This document shows positions 59,750-64,000 of a stretch of 64,000 nt of DNA, piece by piece. The notes under the pieces are model-generated. The model was given only the letters and a program-made list of their open reading frames with translations. It was not told where the DNA came from and made no database searches. The position numbers and the translations under genes are program-made. Location: the NCBI RefSeq assembly GCF_001547895.1, contig NZ_AP014627.1, forward strand, positions 561,501 to 625,500. The letters run 5' to 3'. Source of the DNA: Pseudomonas sp. Os17 (GTDB lineage Bacteria; Pseudomonadota; Gammaproteobacteria; Pseudomonadales; Pseudomonadaceae). How positions within the stretch are numbered: the first letter of the stretch is position 1; every line of letters begins with the position of its first letter.

Positions 59750-61165
59750 ATGCGCATTCGCGCGTTGGTTGCTGTCGTAGGACTGTTGCTTACGGCATTG
59801 GCCGTCGATGCTGTGGCCGCTACACAGGTTCGCAGCGTCCGCCTGTGGCGGGCACCGGATAACACGCGACTGGTCTTCGACCTGTCCGGCCCGGTTCAGC
59901 ACAGCGTCTTCACCCTGACGGCCCCGGATCGTCTGGTCATCGATATCAATGGTGCGACCCTCGGTGGCCCGCTGAATGTCGCCACGGCCAACACCCCCAT
60001 TACGGCCATGCGCTCGGCGCAGCGTACTCCCAGCGATTTGCGGGTGGTCATCGACCTGAAAAAGGCCGTCACACCGAAAAGCTTCACCCTGGCGCCCAAC
60101 GCGCAGTACGGCAATCGCCTGGTGGTCGACCTGTTCGACAATCCATCCGACGCGGCGCCGCCTGCTGCCCCGCCACCGACAGTGACCACCGTGCCCGCCG
60201 TGCCGGTTACGCCTGCTGAACCGGCGATCAAGCTGCCTCCGGCGCCGGCCGGCAAGCGCGACATCATCGTGGTGATCGATGCCGGTCACGGCGGTGAAGA
60301 TCCGGGCGCATCCGGCTCTCGTGGTCAGCACGAGAAGGATGTGGTGCTGGCCATCGCCCGCGAGTTGCAGCGCCAGGTCAATGGCCTCAAGGGCTTCCGC
60401 GCCGAGCTGACCCGGACTGGCGACTACTTCATCCCGTTGCGTGGACGTACCGAGATTGCGCGGAAGAAGGGTGCAGACCTGTTCGTCTCGATTCACGCCG
60501 ACGCCGCGCCTTCGGCTGCCGCCTTTGGTGCTTCAGTGTTCGCCCTGTCCGAACGCGGCGCCACCTCGGAAACCGCCCGCTGGCTGGCGGACAGTGAAAA
60601 CCGCTCCGACCTGATCGGCGGGGCCGGTAACGTCAGCCTCGATGACAAGGACCGGATGCTGGCCGGGGTGCTGCTGGACCTGTCGATGACTGCGTCGCTG
60701 ACTTCGAGCCTGAATGTGGGGCAGAAAGTCCTGAACAACATTGGCCGGGTCACGCCCTTGCACAAGCAGCGGGTGGAGCAGGCCGGGTTCATGGTGCTCA
60801 AGTCGCCGGATATTCCATCGATCCTGGTGGAAACCGGCTTCATCTCCAATTCCAATGAAGCCTCGAAGCTGGCCACCGCCAGTCATCAGCAGGCCCTGGC
60901 GCGCTCCATCAGCAGCGGCGTGCGGCAGTTCTTCCAGCAGAATCCGCCACCCGGCACTTACATTGCCTGGCTGCGGGACTCCGGCAAGATTGCCCAGGGA
61001 CCTCGCGATCACCGGGTCAACCCCGGAGAAACCCTGGCCATGATCGCCGTGCGCTATCAGGTGTCGGCGGCCACCCTGCGCAGTGCCAACAATCTGAAAA
61101 GCGATGAGTTGAAAGTGGGCCAGGTCCTGACCATCCCCGGTACAGAATTGGCGGCCAAGGAATGA
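59750..61165 (+). CDS. amiB: N-acetylmuramoyl-L-alanine amidase with AMIN and LysM domains
   Basis: Periplasmic zinc amidase that splits septal peptidoglycan. 471 residues from [11 protein letters not shown]: signal peptide (about 1-24, AVDAVAA), AMIN domain (about 27-130), a Pro-rich linker, then the Amidase_3 domain with [34 protein letters not shown] and LVETGFISN (zinc and catalytic residues). A C-terminal LysM ends the protein ([17 protein letters not shown]). ATG at 59750 is preferred because GGGG lies upstream; the frame opens at 59735. It overlaps mutL by four bases. Confidence 0.94.
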   Translation: MRIRALVAVVGLLLTALAVDAVAATQVRSVRLWRAPDNTRLVFDLSGPVQHSVFTLTAPDRLVIDINGATLGGPLNVATANTPITAMRSAQRTPSDLRVVIDLKKAVTPKSFTLAPNAQYGNRLVVDLFDNPSDAAPPAAPPPTVTTVPAVPVTPAEPAIKLPPAPAGKRDIIVVIDAGHGGEDPGASGSRGQHEKDVVLAIARELQRQVNGLKGFRAELTRTGDYFIPLRGRTEIARKKGADLFVSIHADAAPSAAAFGASVFALSERGATSETARWLADSENRSDLIGGAGNVSLDDKDRMLAGVLLDLSMTASLTSSLNVGQKVLNNIGRVTPLHKQRVEQAGFMVLKSPDIPSILVETGFISNSNEASKLATASHQQALARSISSGVRQFFQQNPPPGTYIAWLRDSGKIAQGPRDHRVNPGETLAMIAVRYQVSAATLRSANNLKSDELKVGQVLTIPGTELAAKE

Positions 61166-63072
61166 GTGATTCGGTAATCAGCGGCGCGCGCATCGAGCTG
61201 CTCAGTCCGCGGCTGGCCAACCAGATTGCAGCAGGCGAGGTTGTCGAGCGCCCTGCCTCGGTGATCAAGGAGCTGTTGGAAAACAGCCTGGACTCCGGCG
61301 CCAAGCGCATCGATGTGGATGTCGAACAGGCTGGGGTCAAGCTGTTGCGGGTCCGCGATGACGGTGGCGGTATCTCCTCCGACGACCTGCCGTTGGCTCT
61401 GGCACGGCACGCCACCAGCAAGATCCGTGACCTGGAAGACCTGGAGCGGGTAATGAGCTTGGGGTTCCGGGGCGAGGCCCTGGCCTCCATCAGTTCCGTG
61501 GCGCGCCTGACCCTGACGTCGCGGACCCGGGATGCCGAGCAGGCCTGGCAAGTGGAAACCGAAGGTCGGGACATGGCGCCGCGGGTTCAACCGGCGGCCC
61601 ATCCGGTGGGTACTTCGGTGGAAGTGCGCGACCTGTTCTTCAATACACCGGCGCGGCGCAAGTTCCTCAAGGCCGAGAAAACCGAGTTCGACCATCTGCA
61701 GGAAGTGATCAAGCGCCTGGCCCTGGCGCGCTTCGATGTGGCTTTTCACTTGCGCCACAACGGCAAAAGTATCCTCAGCCTGCACGAAGCCAAGGACGAC
61801 GCGGCTCGCGCCCGGCGTGTGGCGGCGGTTTGCGGTTCGGGCTTCCTGGAGCAGGCGCTGCCCATCGAGGTCGAGCGCAATGGCCTGCATCTATGGGGCT
61901 GGGTGGGGTTGCCAACCTTCTCCCGCAGTCAGGCGGACTTGCAGTATTTCTACGTCAACGGTCGTGCGGTGCGGGACAAACTGGTAGCCCACGCGGTTCG
62001 CCAGGCTTATCGCGATGTGCTGTTCAACGGGCGGCATCCGACTTTTGTGCTGTTTTTCGAGGTCGATCCTTCGGCGGTCGACGTCAACGTGCACCCGACC
62101 AAGCACGAAGTGCGCTTCCGCGATGGGCGCATGGTCCACGACTTCCTGTATGGCACCTTGCACCGGGCCCTGGGGGATGTGCGCCCCGAAGATCAATTGG
62201 CGGCGCCGGCAGCGGTGGCCGGTATCGTGCGCCCGACCGGTATCGAAGCCGGTGAGTTCGGACCGCAAGGCGAAATGCGCCTTGCCGCGAACCTGGCCCT
62301 GGAGCAGCCGCAGTCCCAGCCGGGTTTCAGCGCTCCGGGTTCCGCGGCCGGCAGCGGCTATCAGTACCAGTACACGCCGCGTCCCCAGCCGGTATTGCCG
62401 GCGGCGGAATCCCAGGGCGTCTATCGCGAATTCTTTGCCCCGCTGCCCGGTGCGGCGGCCACCACCCTGCCGGAAGGGCAGGAGGATATTCCGCCTCTGG
62501 GCTATGCCCTGGCCCAGCTCAAGGGCATCTATATCCTTGCGGAGAATGCGTTGGGCCTGGTGTTGGTGGATATGCACGCCGCCCATGAGCGGATCATGTA
62601 CGAGCGCTTGAAGGTGGCGATGGCCAGCGAAGGCCTGAGTGGCCAGCCGCTGTTGGTGCCGGAGTCGATTGCCGTCAGCCAGCGTGAAGCCGATTGCGCG
62701 GAAGAGCATGCCGCCTGGTTTCAGCGGCTGGGCTTTGAGTTGCAACGCCTGGGGCCCGAGTCCCTGGCGATCCGGCAGATTCCGGCGCTGCTGAAGCAGG
62801 CCGAAGCCAATCGCCTGGTGCACGATGTGCTTGCGGATCTGATGGAGTACGGCACCAGCGACCGGATCCAGGCTCATCTCAACGAGCTGCTGGGGACCAT
62901 GGCCTGTCACGGTGCCATTCGCGCCAATCGGCGTCTGGCCGTGGCGGAAATGAACGGCTTGCTGCGGGATATGGAAAATACCGAGCGCAGTGGCCAGTGC
63001 AATCATGGTCGACCGACCTGGACCCAATTGGGTCTGGACGATTTGGACAAACTCTTTCTGCGCGGCCGTTGA
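61162..63072 (+). CDS. mutL: DNA mismatch repair protein MutL
   Basis: 636 residues. The N-terminal GHKL ATPase has [17 protein letters not shown] near 36, [13 protein letters not shown] near 68 and [13 protein letters not shown] near 105. A variable linker covers about 340-440, and the C-terminal dimer domain carries [12 protein letters not shown] near 469, a form of the MutL endonuclease motif. In P. aeruginosa, which lacks MutH, MutL is the nicking enzyme. It shares one base with miaA. Confidence 0.96.
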   Translation: MSDSVISGARIELLSPRLANQIAAGEVVERPASVIKELLENSLDSGAKRIDVDVEQAGVKLLRVRDDGGGISSDDLPLALARHATSKIRDLEDLERVMSLGFRGEALASISSVARLTLTSRTRDAEQAWQVETEGRDMAPRVQPAAHPVGTSVEVRDLFFNTPARRKFLKAEKTEFDHLQEVIKRLALARFDVAFHLRHNGKSILSLHEAKDDAARARRVAAVCGSGFLEQALPIEVERNGLHLWGWVGLPTFSRSQADLQYFYVNGRAVRDKLVAHAVRQAYRDVLFNGRHPTFVLFFEVDPSAVDVNVHPTKHEVRFRDGRMVHDFLYGTLHRALGDVRPEDQLAAPAAVAGIVRPTGIEAGEFGPQGEMRLAANLALEQPQSQPGFSAPGSAAGSGYQYQYTPRPQPVLPAAESQGVYREFFAPLPGAAATTLPEGQEDIPPLGYALAQLKGIYILAENALGLVLVDMHAAHERIMYERLKVAMASEGLSGQPLLVPESIAVSQREADCAEEHAAWFQRLGFELQRLGPESLAIRQIPALLKQAEANRLVHDVLADLMEYGTSDRIQAHLNELLGTMACHGAIRANRRLAVAEMNGLLRDMENTERSGQCNHGRPTWTQLGLDDLDKLFLRGR

Positions 63073-64000
63073 TGACTCAGCTTCCTCCAGCGATTTTCCT
63101 CATGGGCCCGACCGCTGCGGGCAAGACCGACCTGGCCATCGAGCTGAGCAAGGTGCTGCCTTGCGAGTTGATCAGTGTCGACTCGGCGCTGGTCTATCGC
63201 GGCATGGACATCGGCACCGCCAAGCCTTCCAGGGAATTGCTGGCGCAATATCCCCATCGCCTGATCGACATTCTCGATCCCGCAGAAAGCTATTCAGCGG
63301 CGGACTTTCGGACCGATGCCCTGGCGGCGATGGCCGATATCACCGCGCGGGGCAAGATTCCGCTGCTGGTGGGCGGCACCATGCTGTACTACAAGGCGTT
63401 GCTCGAAGGTCTGGCGGACATGCCGCCGGCGGACCCTCAGGTGCGGGCCGAGCTTGAAGAAGAGGCCCAGCGTCTGGGATGGCAGGCGCTGCATGATCAG
63501 TTGGCGGCGGTGGATCCGGAGTCGGCCGCCAGGATCCATCCCAATGATCCCCAGCGTCTGACTCGGGCACTGGAAGTCTATCGGGTCAGTGGGCTGACGA
63601 TGACCGCTCATCGTCAGCGTCAATTGGCGCAAAGTACTGAAGCAGGCGCATCGGGACGCGGTCAATTGCCCTATACTGTCGCCAATCTGGCCATCGCTCC
63701 GGCGAATCGTCAGGTACTGCACCAGCGTATTGCACAAAGATTCACACAAATGTTGGAACAGGGATTCATTGATGAGGTCGTAGCTCTGCGCTCCAGAAGT
63801 GACCTGCACGCCGGGTTGCCGTCTATACGTGCTGTGGGCTACCGCCAAGTCTGGGATTACCTGGATGGCAAACTGACGTCAGCCGAAATGCAGGAGCGGG
63901 GCATCATCGCCACGCGCCAATTGGCGAAGCGGCAGTTCACCTGGTTACGCAGTTGGGCTGACCTGCAATGGTTGGACAGCCTGGATTGCGACAATCTGCC
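63072..64000 (+). CDS. miaA: tRNA dimethylallyltransferase (5' part)
   Basis: Adds dimethylallyl to A37 of tRNAs reading U-starting codons. About 309 residues are visible and the frame runs off the right edge still open. P-loop [12 protein letters not shown] (about 11-22), [19 protein letters not shown] near 36, [15 protein letters not shown] near 98 and [12 protein letters not shown] near 255 are all family motifs. The ATG overlaps the mutL stop. hfq would be expected next, outside the window. Confidence 0.95.
   Translation, partial: MTQLPPAIFLMGPTAAGKTDLAIELSKVLPCELISVDSALVYRGMDIGTAKPSRELLAQYPHRLIDILDPAESYSAADFRTDALAAMADITARGKIPLLVGGTMLYYKALLEGLADMPPADPQVRAELEEEAQRLGWQALHDQLAAVDPESAARIHPNDPQRLTRALEVYRVSGLTMTAHRQRQLAQSTEAGASGRGQLPYTVANLAIAPANRQVLHQRIAQRFTQMLEQGFIDEVVALRSRSDLHAGLPSIRAVGYRQVWDYLDGKLTSAEMQERGIIATRQLAKRQFTWLRSWADLQWLDSLDCDNL

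Overview
The window reads as a chromosomal core segment of a fluorescent-group Pseudomonas. Evidence is the high GC, dense overlapping genes, and a gene order that follows, in one continuous run, the P. aeruginosa PAO1 order I remember from about PA5014 (glnE) to PA4945 (miaA). It has no tRNA, rRNA, CRISPR, insertion sequence or prophage that I can see. About 51 protein genes are called; glnE is cut by the left edge and miaA by the right edge.

Region 1 (1-25 kb) is the lipopolysaccharide core locus. waaF-waaC-waaG-waaP and three further kinase-fold genes form a tightly overlapping operon that adds heptoses, glucose and phosphates to the inner core. A second run starting near 9.2 kb (carbamoyltransferase, GT4, Mig-14-like, DnpA deacetylase, DUF6625-type transferase, Ssg-like GT4, WapR-like GT2, O-acetyltransferase) decorates the outer core. 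Then come a fused O-antigen ligase/kinase-like protein on the minus strand, msbA (lipid A-core flippase), a PAPS-type sulfotransferase overlapping an APS kinase, and hldE (ADP-heptose precursor synthesis). The sulfotransferase plus its PAPS-making kinase, placed between msbA and hldE, is the most interesting module here: it predicts sulfation of the LPS core or O-chain. DNA from roughly 14.4 to 23.4 kb is visibly less GC-rich than its flanks.

Region 2 (25-36.8 kb) holds a minus-strand group (Nudix-like protein, aldo/keto reductase, FAD oxidoreductase, SMR efflux protein), a divergent LysR regulator, waaA (Kdo transferase), a TolC-type outer membrane protein, and the thiamine unit: a TPP riboswitch, thiC and a CytX-like pyrimidine permease.

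Region 3 (36.8-49.4 kb) carries nudF, a DUF1249 gene, cpdA, a YqiA esterase, and the topoisomerase IV genes parE and parC, with two probably exported or membrane-anchored proteins translated between them. An orphan PqiC-type lipoprotein, an AhpA/YtjB-type membrane protein and divergent serB follow.

Region 4 (49.4-64 kb) holds psd, rhdA, an HDOD protein, motAB behind a good FliA promoter, rsgA, orn, a TRIC/YadS-type membrane protein, queG, and the overlapping run nnrD-tsaE-amiB-mutL-miaA. Several clean bidirectional terminators separate convergent genes. Gene functions are read from motifs and family knowledge; PAO1 correspondences are from memory and were not searched.
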